From Planctomycetota bacterium (GTDB taxonomy: Bacteria; Planctomycetota; B15-G4; SIAN01): 64,000 bases of DNA. The stretch is taken from positions 310,001-374,000 of the forward strand of contig JAEUIC010000018.1 of assembly GCA_016795285.1 (NCBI GenBank), written 5' to 3'. Positions 54,699 to 62,893 of the stretch are shown one piece after another; the first letter of the stretch is position 1; every line of letters starts with the position of its first letter. The notes beneath the pieces are model-generated. The model saw only the letters and a list, made by a program, of their open reading frames with translations. It had not been told where the DNA came from and ran no database searches. The position numbers and the translations under genes are program-made.

Positions 54699-56657
54699 AT
54701 GCGCGCACGATTGCGGCAAGCCCGCTATCGCTCGGTGTTCGTCCTGGCGCTCGCCTGTGGCCTGCTCGCCTGCGCCGCTGCCCGCCTCTTCTGGCTGCAG
54801 ATCAGCCGCCAGCGCGATCCTCGCTCGCTCGCCGCTTGGCGCACGTTCGCCATCGAGGAGCAGGGACGGCGCGGCGATCTGCTCGATGCGCGCGGCGGCG
54901 TGCTCGCCACCTCGGTGCGCGAAGTCGACCTGCGCGTCTGGACCAGCGGCGTGGTCGCGACCGCTCGCCACGACTACCCCGCGCTGCTGGCCGAGGAGCT
55001 CGCGCGCCTGGTCGGCGCCGATCCGGCGAAGACGCGCGCGACGCTCGCGACGCCCGGCAAGTGGGTCCTGCTCGCGCGCGGCGTGCGCGACCCCGGCGTC
55101 ATCGCCGACCTGCGTCGCCTCGCGAAGAAGCCGGGCTACCGCGCCCTCTCGCTCGAGACGCGCTTCGTGCGCGAGTACCCGCGCAACGAGCTCTTCGCGC
55201 CGCTGCTCGGTTGGGTCGGCTGGCAGCCGCCGCCGGCCGACGATCCGACCGCCGCGCCGGAGGGGCGCTTCGTCGGCGTCTCCGGCTTCGAAGCGCGCTG
55301 CGACGCGGCGCTGACGCCGACGCGCGGCGCTCGCTACGTGCAGCGCGACGGGCGCCAGTCGGAGATGGTCGACCCGGCGTTCCCCGAGGAGCCGTGGCGG
55401 GACGGCCGCGCCGTGCAGCTCACCCTCGACCCGTTGGCGCAGATCGCCATCGAGGAGCAGCTCGACGCCGCGATGGAGGAGTTCCGCCCCGACTGGGCGC
55501 AGGTGATCGTCCTCGATCCGCGCAGCAGCGACGTGCTGGCGATCGGCCAGCGACCGACGCCGAGCCAGCCGATGCCGCAGCTCGCGCCGGTGCCGAGCGA
55601 TGCGTCGGCCGACGCGAAGGCGCGCATCGCCGCGGCCAACGAGATCGAGCTGCGCCGCCACCAGACCTTCGCCGTCCACCGTGTCTATCCGCCGGGGTCG
55701 TCGTTCAAGCCGCTGATGCTCGGCCTCGTGCTGGAGCAGGGCAAGGCGACGCCCGACACGCTGGTCGATTGCGAGAACGGCACCGCCTTCTTCGGCAAGC
55801 GCCCGATCCGCGACACCCACCCGAAGTCGCTGCTCACCGCGACCGGCGTGCTGGTCGAGTCGTCGAACATCGGCATGAGCAAGCTCGTGCTCTCGCTGGT
55901 GCCGGACGACGCCAAGCGCGGCTCGCGGGCGTTCCAGCCGATCCTCGACCACCTGCGCCGTCTCGGCTTCGGCCTCCGCGTGGGCGGCTTCGCCGGCGAG
56001 GAGAACGGCATCGTGCCGCCGCTGAAGGCGATGGACCGCAACTACGCGCTCGCGTCGCTCTCGTTCGGCCAGCAGATCCAGGTCACCGGGTTGCAGATGG
56101 CGACCGCCTGCGCCGCCATCGCCAACGGCGGCCTCTGGCGCGCGCCGCGGCTGGTGCACGCCGTCTCGGGCGATGCCGGCTGGGAGGTCGTGCCGCCGCT
56201 GCCGGGCGGGGATCGCGTGGTCTTCTCCTCGCGCACCGCCGCGATGGTGCGCGGCATGTGCGAGCGGGTGGTCGACGACGGCGCCACGAAGCGCTGGAAA
56301 CCGCGCGGCTGGTCGATGGGCGCCAAGACCGGCACCGCGCAGGACGAGAAGAACCACGACATCTCGATCTCCTCCTACTGGTGCTTCGCGCCGGTCGCGG
56401 CGCCCCGCTTCCTCGTGCTGACGATCCTCCACCACCCGCGTCGCGGCCGCTTCGCCGCCGACAACGCCGGCAAGGTGGGGGGCGCCGTGATGGGCGCGCT
56501 GCTCGAGCGCTTCGACGTGCCGCGCGACCGACCGGAAGAGCTGCTCTCCGCGGGCGGCGACGGCCCGGCCGCGAAGCGTTCCGAGCCCCTCGATCCACCC
56601 CTGTCCAGCGACGAACCGGGCGTGGTAGTTTCGCCCGCGGTTGGGGAGGAGCGATGA
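54699..56657 (+). CDS. ftsI: septum-type penicillin-binding protein (class B transpeptidase)
   Basis: It cross-links peptidoglycan during division or growth, outside the inner membrane. The 652-residue protein has one N-terminal membrane helix (VFVLALACGLLACAAARLFWLQ), a PBP dimerisation region, and the transpeptidase domain with the three active motifs SSFK (334-337, catalytic Ser334), SSN (388-390) and KTG (543-545, GAKTGTAQD). No PASTA domain is seen. Position between an ftsL-like gene and murE supports FtsI; PBP2 is the alternative. The ATG follows AAAGGGGA. It overlaps murE by 4 nt. Confidence 0.9.
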   Translation: MRARLRQARYRSVFVLALACGLLACAAARLFWLQISRQRDPRSLAAWRTFAIEEQGRRGDLLDARGGVLATSVREVDLRVWTSGVVATARHDYPALLAEELARLVGADPAKTRATLATPGKWVLLARGVRDPGVIADLRRLAKKPGYRALSLETRFVREYPRNELFAPLLGWVGWQPPPADDPTAAPEGRFVGVSGFEARCDAALTPTRGARYVQRDGRQSEMVDPAFPEEPWRDGRAVQLTLDPLAQIAIEEQLDAAMEEFRPDWAQVIVLDPRSSDVLAIGQRPTPSQPMPQLAPVPSDASADAKARIAAANEIELRRHQTFAVHRVYPPGSSFKPLMLGLVLEQGKATPDTLVDCENGTAFFGKRPIRDTHPKSLLTATGVLVESSNIGMSKLVLSLVPDDAKRGSRAFQPILDHLRRLGFGLRVGGFAGEENGIVPPLKAMDRNYALASLSFGQQIQVTGLQMATACAAIANGGLWRAPRLVHAVSGDAGWEVVPPLPGGDRVVFSSRTAAMVRGMCERVVDDGATKRWKPRGWSMGAKTGTAQDEKNHDISISSYWCFAPVAAPRFLVLTILHHPRRGRFAADNAGKVGGAVMGALLERFDVPRDRPEELLSAGGDGPAAKRSEPLDPPLSSDEPGVVVSPAVGEER

Positions 56658-58186
56658 CCGCGAGCTTCGGCACCGCCGCAGCGCCGACAACGCCGGCCGT
56701 GGATCTCGCCGCGCTCGCGCGCGCGATGGGGGCGGTCGTCGACCGATCGCTCGCGGCCCGCGTGCCGAGCACGCTCTCCTGCGACAGTCGCGACTGCCCG
56801 GCGGGTGCGCTCTTCTTCGCCGTGCCGGGCGTGCGCGACGACGGCACCCGCTTCCTCGCCGACGCCGCGCGCGCCGGCGCGCTCGCCGCCGTGGTGGGGC
56901 GCGATCAGGAGGCGGCCGCGCGCTCTGCGTGCTCCGGACTCCCGCTCCTGGTCGTGCCGAACGTCCGCCTCGCCAAGGCGCAGGCGGCGCACGCCTTCCA
57001 CGGCGACCCGTCGCGCGCGCTCCTCTCGATCGGCGTGACCGGCACGAAGGGCAAGACGACCACCGCGAACTACCTGCACGCGCTGCTCGACGCCGCCGGC
57101 CTCGCGCCGTCGCTGCTCGGCACGATCGAGGAGCGGCTCTTCGGCCAGCCGGCGCGCCCCTCGAGCCACACGACCCCCGATCCGTTGCGCCTCGCGGCCC
57201 TGCTCGCGCAAGCGCGCGACGCCGGCGGCCGCTCGCTGGCGATGGAGGTCTCCTCGCACGCGCTCGACCAGGAGCGCGTGGCCGGCATGCGCTTCCGCGC
57301 CGCGCTCTTCACGCAGCTCGCGCGCGAGCACCTCGACTACCACCCGACCGTCGAGCACTACCGCGACGCCAAGGCGAAGCTCTTCACGATGCTGGCGCCC
57401 GACGCCTTCGCGGTGGTGAACGGCGAGGATCGCCACGCGCTCGAGCTGGTCGCGGCGAGCCGCGCGCGGCTGGTCACCTACGGCGAAGTGCCGGGCGCCC
57501 ACGTCCGCCTCGCGCGCGTCGAGGCCGACGTCCGCGGCAGCCGTTTCGAGCTCGCGATCGACGGCGCGCTCGGCGGTGGGCGGCTCCTCGCCGCCATCGC
57601 GCTGCCGGGCCGCCACAACCTGATGAACGCGCTCGCGGCCACGGCGGCGGCGCTCGCGCTCGAGCTGCCGCGCGGCGCCATCGCCGCGGGCCTCGCCGCG
57701 TTGCGCCACGTGCCGGGCCGCCTCGAGCCGATCGACGTCGGCCAGCCCTTCGCGGTGCTGGTCGACTACGCGCACACCGACGACGCGCTCGAGAAGATCC
57801 TGCGGCTGCTGCGCCCGCTGACGCGCGGCCAGCTGCTCACCGTGTTCGGCTGCGGCGGCGATCGCGATCGCACCAAGCGGCCGCGCATGGGGCGCGTGGC
57901 GGCGCGCTGGTCCGATCGCACGATCGTCACCAGCGACAACCCGCGCAGCGAGGATCCGGCCGGCATCGTGGCCGAGATCGTGGCGGGGCTGCCCTGCGGC
58001 GCCCACGCGGAGGTCGAGCTCGATCGCGGCCGCGCCATCGCGCGCGCCATCGCGCTCGCGCAACCCGGCGACGTCGTCCTCATCGCCGGCAAGGGACACG
58101 AGGACTACCAGCTCGTCGGCAGCCAGAAGCTGCCGTTCGACGATCGCGCCGTGGCGAGGGAGCACCTGTGCCGACGTTCCGTCTGA
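56654..58186 (+). CDS. murE: UDP-MurNAc-tripeptide synthetase
   Basis: MurE adds the third residue of the wall peptide. The 510-residue ligase has the ATP site GTKGKTT (130-136), EVSSHALDQERV with the AREHLDYHPTVEHYRDAK signature, and GRHNLMNALAA. DNPR at 428-431 (TSDNPRSEDP) marks meso-diaminopimelate as substrate, the Gram-negative type. GHEDYQ lies near the C-terminus. The ATG overlaps the ftsI stop by 4 nt, and the 3' end overlaps murF by 19 nt. Confidence 0.96.
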   Translation: MTASFGTAAAPTTPAVDLAALARAMGAVVDRSLAARVPSTLSCDSRDCPAGALFFAVPGVRDDGTRFLADAARAGALAAVVGRDQEAAARSACSGLPLLVVPNVRLAKAQAAHAFHGDPSRALLSIGVTGTKGKTTTANYLHALLDAAGLAPSLLGTIEERLFGQPARPSSHTTPDPLRLAALLAQARDAGGRSLAMEVSSHALDQERVAGMRFRAALFTQLAREHLDYHPTVEHYRDAKAKLFTMLAPDAFAVVNGEDRHALELVAASRARLVTYGEVPGAHVRLARVEADVRGSRFELAIDGALGGGRLLAAIALPGRHNLMNALAATAAALALELPRGAIAAGLAALRHVPGRLEPIDVGQPFAVLVDYAHTDDALEKILRLLRPLTRGQLLTVFGCGGDRDRTKRPRMGRVAARWSDRTIVTSDNPRSEDPAGIVAEIVAGLPCGAHAEVELDRGRAIARAIALAQPGDVVLIAGKGHEDYQLVGSQKLPFDDRAVAREHLCRRSV

Positions 58187-59583
58187 GCGACGTGGCGACC
58201 GCGACGGGGGGACGGCTCCTGCCGTCGCTGCCCGATCTCGAGGTCGCCGGCGTGACCACCGACAGCCGGCAAGGGGTCGCCGGCAAGCTCTTCGTCGCGC
58301 TGCGCGGCGAGCGGTTCGACGGCCACGACTTCCTCGCGGCCGCGGCGAGCGCTGGCGCGGCGGCGGCGCTGGTCGATCGCCCGCTCGATCCGGCGGCGGC
58401 GGCCGGCCTCGCGCTGGTGGTGGTGGACGACTCGCGCCACGCGCTCGGTCGGCTCGCGCGCTGGCATGCGCTGCGCTGCGACGCGCGGCGCGCCGCGGTG
58501 ACCGGCAGCAACGGGAAGACCACCACCAAGGAGCTGCTGCGCGCGGCGCTCTCCGCCGGCGGCGCGACGGTCGCCTCGGCGAAGTCGTTCAACAACGACA
58601 TCGGCCTGCCGCTGACGCTCCTCTCGATCGAGCCGACCACCCGCTACGCCGCGCTCGAGATGGGGACCAACCATCCGGGCGAGATCGCCCGCCTCGCCGA
58701 CCTCGGCCGTCCCGAGGTCGGGATCATCACCAACTGCTCCCACTCGCACGTCGAGTTCCTGAAGGACCTCGACGGCGTGGTGGCCGAGAAGGGGGCGCTC
58801 CTCGAGGCGCTGCCGGCGCATGGCGTCGCCGTGCTGAACGCCGACGACCCGGCGCTGCTCAAGCTGCGCTCGCGGACGCGCGCGCGCGTGGTCACCTTCG
58901 GCATCCGCCGGCCCGCCGACTTCCGCGCCGTCGACATCCGCTTCGACTTCCGCCGCCTCGTCTACAAGCTGCGCGGGCTGCGCGTCTACGTGCCGCTCGG
59001 CGGCTGCCACAACGTCTACAACTCCCTGGCGTCGCTGGCGGCCGCCGAGGCGCTCGGCGTGCCGCTCCCCGACGCGATCGCCGCGCTGCGCGACGCCGAG
59101 GGGCCGCCGATGCGCCTCGCGCCGCTGCGCCTCGACGGCGTCACGCTGCTCGACGACACCTACAACGCCAACCCCGGCTCGGTCGAGGCGGCGCTGCGCA
59201 CGCTGGCCGCGACGCCGGCGAAGGGGCGCCGCGTGGTGGTGCTCGGCGACATGCTCGAGCTCGGCGAGCAGTCGACCGCGCTGCACGGCAAGTGCGGCGA
59301 GCTCCTGAGCCTCGTCCCCGACGCGCTGCTGGTGGCGGTCGGCTCGTACGCGCACGACGTGGTCGCCGGCGCGCGCCGCCGCGGCCTCGCCGACGACCGC
59401 GCGCTCACCTGCGCCGACGGAGCTGCGGCCGCCTTGCTGCTGCCGCCGCTGCTGCAGCGCGGCGACGTGGTGCTGGTGAAGGGGTCGCGCGGCATGGCGA
59501 TGGAGCGCGTCGTCGCGGCGATCGCCGCGGCGCACGGCAACACGGCCGCGCGCGCCGCAGGAGCGGGCCATGGCGTGGCCTGA
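58168..59583 (+). CDS. murF: UDP-MurNAc-pentapeptide synthetase
   Basis: MurF adds D-Ala-D-Ala to complete the wall pentapeptide. The 471-residue ligase has DSRQGVAGKLFVALRGERFDGHDF, the ATP site GSNGKTTTKE, the FNNDIGLP motif, EMGTNHPGEIARL, NADDP, and DDTYNANPGS, all in family order. The GTG start lies inside murE with GAGGGAGC upstream. Its end overlaps mraY by 14 nt, so murE-murF-mraY are tightly coupled. Confidence 0.96.
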   Translation: MPTFRLSDVATATGGRLLPSLPDLEVAGVTTDSRQGVAGKLFVALRGERFDGHDFLAAAASAGAAAALVDRPLDPAAAAGLALVVVDDSRHALGRLARWHALRCDARRAAVTGSNGKTTTKELLRAALSAGGATVASAKSFNNDIGLPLTLLSIEPTTRYAALEMGTNHPGEIARLADLGRPEVGIITNCSHSHVEFLKDLDGVVAEKGALLEALPAHGVAVLNADDPALLKLRSRTRARVVTFGIRRPADFRAVDIRFDFRRLVYKLRGLRVYVPLGGCHNVYNSLASLAAAEALGVPLPDAIAALRDAEGPPMRLAPLRLDGVTLLDDTYNANPGSVEAALRTLAATPAKGRRVVVLGDMLELGEQSTALHGKCGELLSLVPDALLVAVGSYAHDVVAGARRRGLADDRALTCADGAAAALLLPPLLQRGDVVLVKGSRGMAMERVVAAIAAAHGNTAARAAGAGHGVA

Positions 59584-60742
59584 TCCGCAGGCGCTGAACG
59601 ACACGCTCGCCGCGACCCTCGGCGCGACGACGACCGCGGCGGCCGGGGAGGCCGGCACGCAGGTGGTGCTGCGCACCGTGAAGGCGGGCGCGTGCGCCTT
59701 CCTGATCGGCGTCGTGATCGGGCCGCTGGTGGTGAGCTGGCTCAAGCGGCTGCGCACCCAGGAGACGGTCGAGAAGGCCGACTCGGCGAAGCTCGCCGAC
59801 CTCTCGAAGGGCAAGCGCGACACGCCGACGATGGGGGGCGTGCTCTTCCTGCCGGCGATGGGCTTCTCGCTGGCGCTGTTCGGCGACCTCGGCAACCCCT
59901 ACGTCGCGACCGCGCTGCTCGGCGCGGTCGGCTTCTGCCTGATCGGGATGATCGACGACCTGCTCAAGCTGACGCGGCGCGGCAAGGGGCCGGGCGGCAA
60001 GAGCGGCATCTCGGCGCGCGGCAAGATGGCGCTGCAGGTCGGCGTGTCGGCGGCGCTCGCGTTCGCGCTGCTCGCCACCATGCGCCACGGCACGAGCGAT
60101 CCCGAGGAGCTGCGCCAGCTGCTCAGCGTCTCGGTGCCGTTCAGCGACGCGACCTTCGACCTCTCGGCGTGGAACGGGCTGCCCTACGCGCTGCTCTGCA
60201 CGCTGATCATGGTGGGCACCAGCAACGCGGTGAACCTCACCGACGGGCTCGACGGGCTCGCGCCCGGCTGCGTCGTGCTGGCGGCCGGCGCCTTCGCGGT
60301 GATCGCCTACGCGGTGGGCCGCTCCGACAACGCCTTCGGCCTGACGCTGGCGCACGTGCGCGGCGCCGAGGAGATGGCCGTGGTCGCCGCCGCGCTCGCC
60401 GGCGCCGGCATCGCCTTCCTCTGGTTCAACGCCCATCCGGCGCAGGTCTTCCTCGGCGACACCGGCTCGCTCGCGCTCGGCGGCCTGCTCGGCTTCCTCG
60501 CCTGCGTGACCAAGCAGGAGCTCGTCCTGCCGATCGTCGGCGGCGTCTTCGTCGCCGAGGCGCTGTCGGTGGTGCTGCAGGTCGCCTGGTTCAAGCGCAC
60601 GCGCAAGCGGATCTTCCGCTGCGCGCCGCTCCATCACCACTTCCAGTTCGGGGGCATGCACGAAGTGAAGATCGTGACGCGCTTCTGGATCGTCGCCGGC
60701 CTCTGCGCGCTCGCCGGGCTGGCCACGCTGGCGGTGCGCTGA
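59570..60742 (+). CDS. mraY: phospho-MurNAc-pentapeptide translocase
   Basis: MraY moves the pentapeptide to undecaprenyl phosphate and makes lipid I in the inner membrane. The 390-residue protein has about ten hydrophobic segments and the family motifs KGKRDTPTMGGVLFL, GMIDDLLKL, SNAVNLTDGLDGLAPG, FNAHPAQVFLGDTGSLALGG, and HHHFQFGG (usually HHHFE). About 20 polar residues precede the first helix. AGGAGCG sits ahead of the ATG. The stop shares a base with the next ATG (TGATG). murD, which commonly follows mraY, is not here. Confidence 0.96.
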   Translation: MAWPDPQALNDTLAATLGATTTAAAGEAGTQVVLRTVKAGACAFLIGVVIGPLVVSWLKRLRTQETVEKADSAKLADLSKGKRDTPTMGGVLFLPAMGFSLALFGDLGNPYVATALLGAVGFCLIGMIDDLLKLTRRGKGPGGKSGISARGKMALQVGVSAALAFALLATMRHGTSDPEELRQLLSVSVPFSDATFDLSAWNGLPYALLCTLIMVGTSNAVNLTDGLDGLAPGCVVLAAGAFAVIAYAVGRSDNAFGLTLAHVRGAEEMAVVAAALAGAGIAFLWFNAHPAQVFLGDTGSLALGGLLGFLACVTKQELVLPIVGGVFVAEALSVVLQVAWFKRTRKRIFRCAPLHHHFQFGGMHEVKIVTRFWIVAGLCALAGLATLAVR

Positions 60743-62094
60743 TGGCCTCCCCCGCGCTCGTGGACGACGCGCCGCGGCCGGACGGCGGCCTCCCGCTCGA
60801 GGAGATCGAGCGGTCGGCGTTCCTGCTGCTGACCTGCGTGCTGACGCTGCTCGCGTTCGGCGTGGTGATGGTCTTCAGCGCCGCCGCCATCGAGACCGCC
60901 GAGCTCGGCGGCTCGCCGTGGCGTCCGCTGCTGGCGCACGGCGCCAAGGTCGCGATCGGCCTCACGCTGCTGATCGTCGTCTCGCGCCAGCCGCCGACGC
61001 GCCTGCTCCGCTTCGCGAAGCCGTTCTACTTCCTCTCGCTGCTGCTGCTGGCGCTGGTGCTGGTGCCCGGGATCGGCGTCGAGTCGAACGGCTCGCAGCG
61101 CTGGATGAACACCGAGACGCTGATCGGCTTCGCGCTGCAGCCCTCCGAGATCGCCAAGCTGGCCCTGGTCCTCGCCATCGCCGCCTACGTCGCGAAGGTC
61201 GACGACCTCGGCGCGAGCTTCACGCGCACCTTCCTGCCCGCCGCCGCGATGGTGGTGGCGCCGGCGGCGCTGATCCTGCTCGAGACCGACTTCGGCACTT
61301 CGCTGCTCCTGTCGGTGCTCGGCTTCCTGCTGCTGATGCTGGCGGGGGCGCGCGTGCGCCACCTGCTGCTGCTCGCGGCGACCGCCGGACCGATCGGCGC
61401 CCTCTTCCTCTGGCTGAACCCCGACACGCAGTACATCTTCCGGCGGCTCGGCGCGTTCGCCGACCACCACTTCGGCGAGGCGGCCGTCGCGAGCGGCCTG
61501 CCGACCCAGGTCGACTTCGCCGAGTCGGCGCTGCGCGTCGGCGGACTCACCGGCGTCGGGATCGGCGCCGGCCGCCACAAGCTCTTCTTCCTCGCGGAAG
61601 GGGAGAACGACTTCATCCTCGCCAACATCGGCGAGGAGCTCGGCTTCATCGGCACGACGTCGGTGCTGCTGCTCTTCGCGCTGCTCCTCTGGAGCGGCCG
61701 GCGCGTGCTGCTCGGGTTGCGCCATCGGTTCGGCTTCTTCGTGGTGGCCGGCGTGCTGCTCACCATCGCGATCCAGGCGCTGATGAACGTCTTCGTCGCG
61801 GTCCGCTGGGCGCCGGTGAAGGGGATCCCGTTGCCGTTCGTCAGCTCGGGCGGCTCGTCGCTGACGCTGCTCTGCCTCGGCGTCGGTGCGGCGCTCGCGT
61901 GCGCGCGGCGCCCGCGGGCGACCGAGCTCGAGCTCGGCCCCGAGGAGGAGAGCGTGGCGATGCCCGACGAGCGTCCCGTCGTGCGCGCTGCGGAAGGCGT
62001 CGGCGCGGCGAGCGCCGTCGCCGGGAGCGGCGGCGAGGCGGACGAGGAGCTGGCGCTCGACGAGTGGCGCCAGGGTGCAGGAGCGAATCCATGA
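60742..62094 (+). CDS. ftsW: FtsW/RodA-family lipid II polymerase
   Basis: A SEDS-family glycosyltransferase that polymerises lipid II in partnership with a class B PBP. The 450-residue protein has about ten hydrophobic segments, GSQRWMNTETL, the Pro-Ser-Glu motif LQPSEIAKLALVLA, ETDFGTSLLL, the loop GVGIGAGRHKLFFLAEGENDFILANIGEELGFIG in conserved pieces, and KGIPLPFVSSGGSSL. Position next to mraY favours FtsW over RodA. A polar, acidic C-terminal tail of about 60 residues is unusual. It overlaps the LysM gene by 4 nt. Confidence 0.93.
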   Translation: MASPALVDDAPRPDGGLPLEEIERSAFLLLTCVLTLLAFGVVMVFSAAAIETAELGGSPWRPLLAHGAKVAIGLTLLIVVSRQPPTRLLRFAKPFYFLSLLLLALVLVPGIGVESNGSQRWMNTETLIGFALQPSEIAKLALVLAIAAYVAKVDDLGASFTRTFLPAAAMVVAPAALILLETDFGTSLLLSVLGFLLLMLAGARVRHLLLLAATAGPIGALFLWLNPDTQYIFRRLGAFADHHFGEAAVASGLPTQVDFAESALRVGGLTGVGIGAGRHKLFFLAEGENDFILANIGEELGFIGTTSVLLLFALLLWSGRRVLLGLRHRFGFFVVAGVLLTIAIQALMNVFVAVRWAPVKGIPLPFVSSGGSSLTLLCLGVGAALACARRPRATELELGPEEESVAMPDERPVVRAAEGVGAASAVAGSGGEADEELALDEWRQGAGANP

Positions 62095-62879
62095 GCCGGC
62101 GCCGCAAGCCGACCTTCGAGTGGATCGCCCACGGCGATCTCGAGCGCTACGGGCTGCTCGCGCTGGTGGCGGCGCTGGTGTTGGGCATCGCCTACCTCGC
62201 GCAAGCGCTGGCGGGCGAGGAGCCGCCCTTCCGCGCGCCGCGCTTCGTCGCCGAGCTTCCGGAGGTGCCGCCCACCCCGATCGAGGCGCGCGAGGCGGTC
62301 GATCCCGTCGATCCCGAGGAGGCTCCGGTCGCGCACGCCTCGACGAGCGCGGCGCTCGCGGCGGAGACGGCGGTGCCGCGTTCCGCGGAACCGCGCCGCG
62401 ATGCACCGGGCGGCGGCCTCGCGCGGCCTTCCGCGGCGCGCGCCCACTTCGACTTCTTCGAGCCGCCGGTCCGCCTGCCGGGCGGCCTCGCCGTGCTGGC
62501 ACCGCCGCCGCCGGGCGAGGTGCAGGAGTCGCGCGCCGCGACGGTCCGCAAGGGCGACACGCTGCAGAAGATCGCCGCGCGCGAGCTCGGCAGCGCCGAA
62601 CGGTGGCGGGTGCTGATCGATTGGAACCCCGGCCTCGATCCGAAGCGCCTCAAGGTCGGCCAGGAGCTGCGCCTGCCGCCCGCGACGCGCGCCGCACCGA
62701 CCGCCGAGCGCGCCGCCGCGACGCGCCTCCACGTGGTGGCCGCCGACGAGACGCTGCGCTCGATCGCGCAGAAGTACTACGGCGACATGGAGCGCTGGAT
62801 CGACCTGCTCGAGGCGAATCGCGACCAGCTGGCCGGGCCGGCGAGCGTGCGCGTCGGCCTCTCGTTGCGCATCCCGTGA
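62091..62879 (+). CDS. membrane-anchored protein with two LysM domains
   Basis: A 262-residue protein with one N-terminal membrane helix (LLALVAALVLGIAYLAQ, about 24-40), a long Pro/Ala/Glu-rich linker, and two C-terminal LysM domains: TVRKGDTLQKIAARELGSAERW to LKVGQELRLP, and HVVAADETLRSIAQKYYGDMERW to VGLSLRIP. LysM domains bind the glycan of peptidoglycan. It is embedded between ftsW and murG with 4-nt overlap, so it likely works with wall synthesis, perhaps anchoring the complex to the wall. No catalytic domain is present. I know of no standard dcw gene with this layout. Confidence 0.85.
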   Translation: MSRRRKPTFEWIAHGDLERYGLLALVAALVLGIAYLAQALAGEEPPFRAPRFVAELPEVPPTPIEAREAVDPVDPEEAPVAHASTSAALAAETAVPRSAEPRRDAPGGGLARPSAARAHFDFFEPPVRLPGGLAVLAPPPPGEVQESRAATVRKGDTLQKIAARELGSAERWRVLIDWNPGLDPKRLKVGQELRLPPATRAAPTAERAAATRLHVVAADETLRSIAQKYYGDMERWIDLLEANRDQLAGPASVRVGLSLRIP

Positions 62880-62893
62880 GCGGAGCGGCAGCC

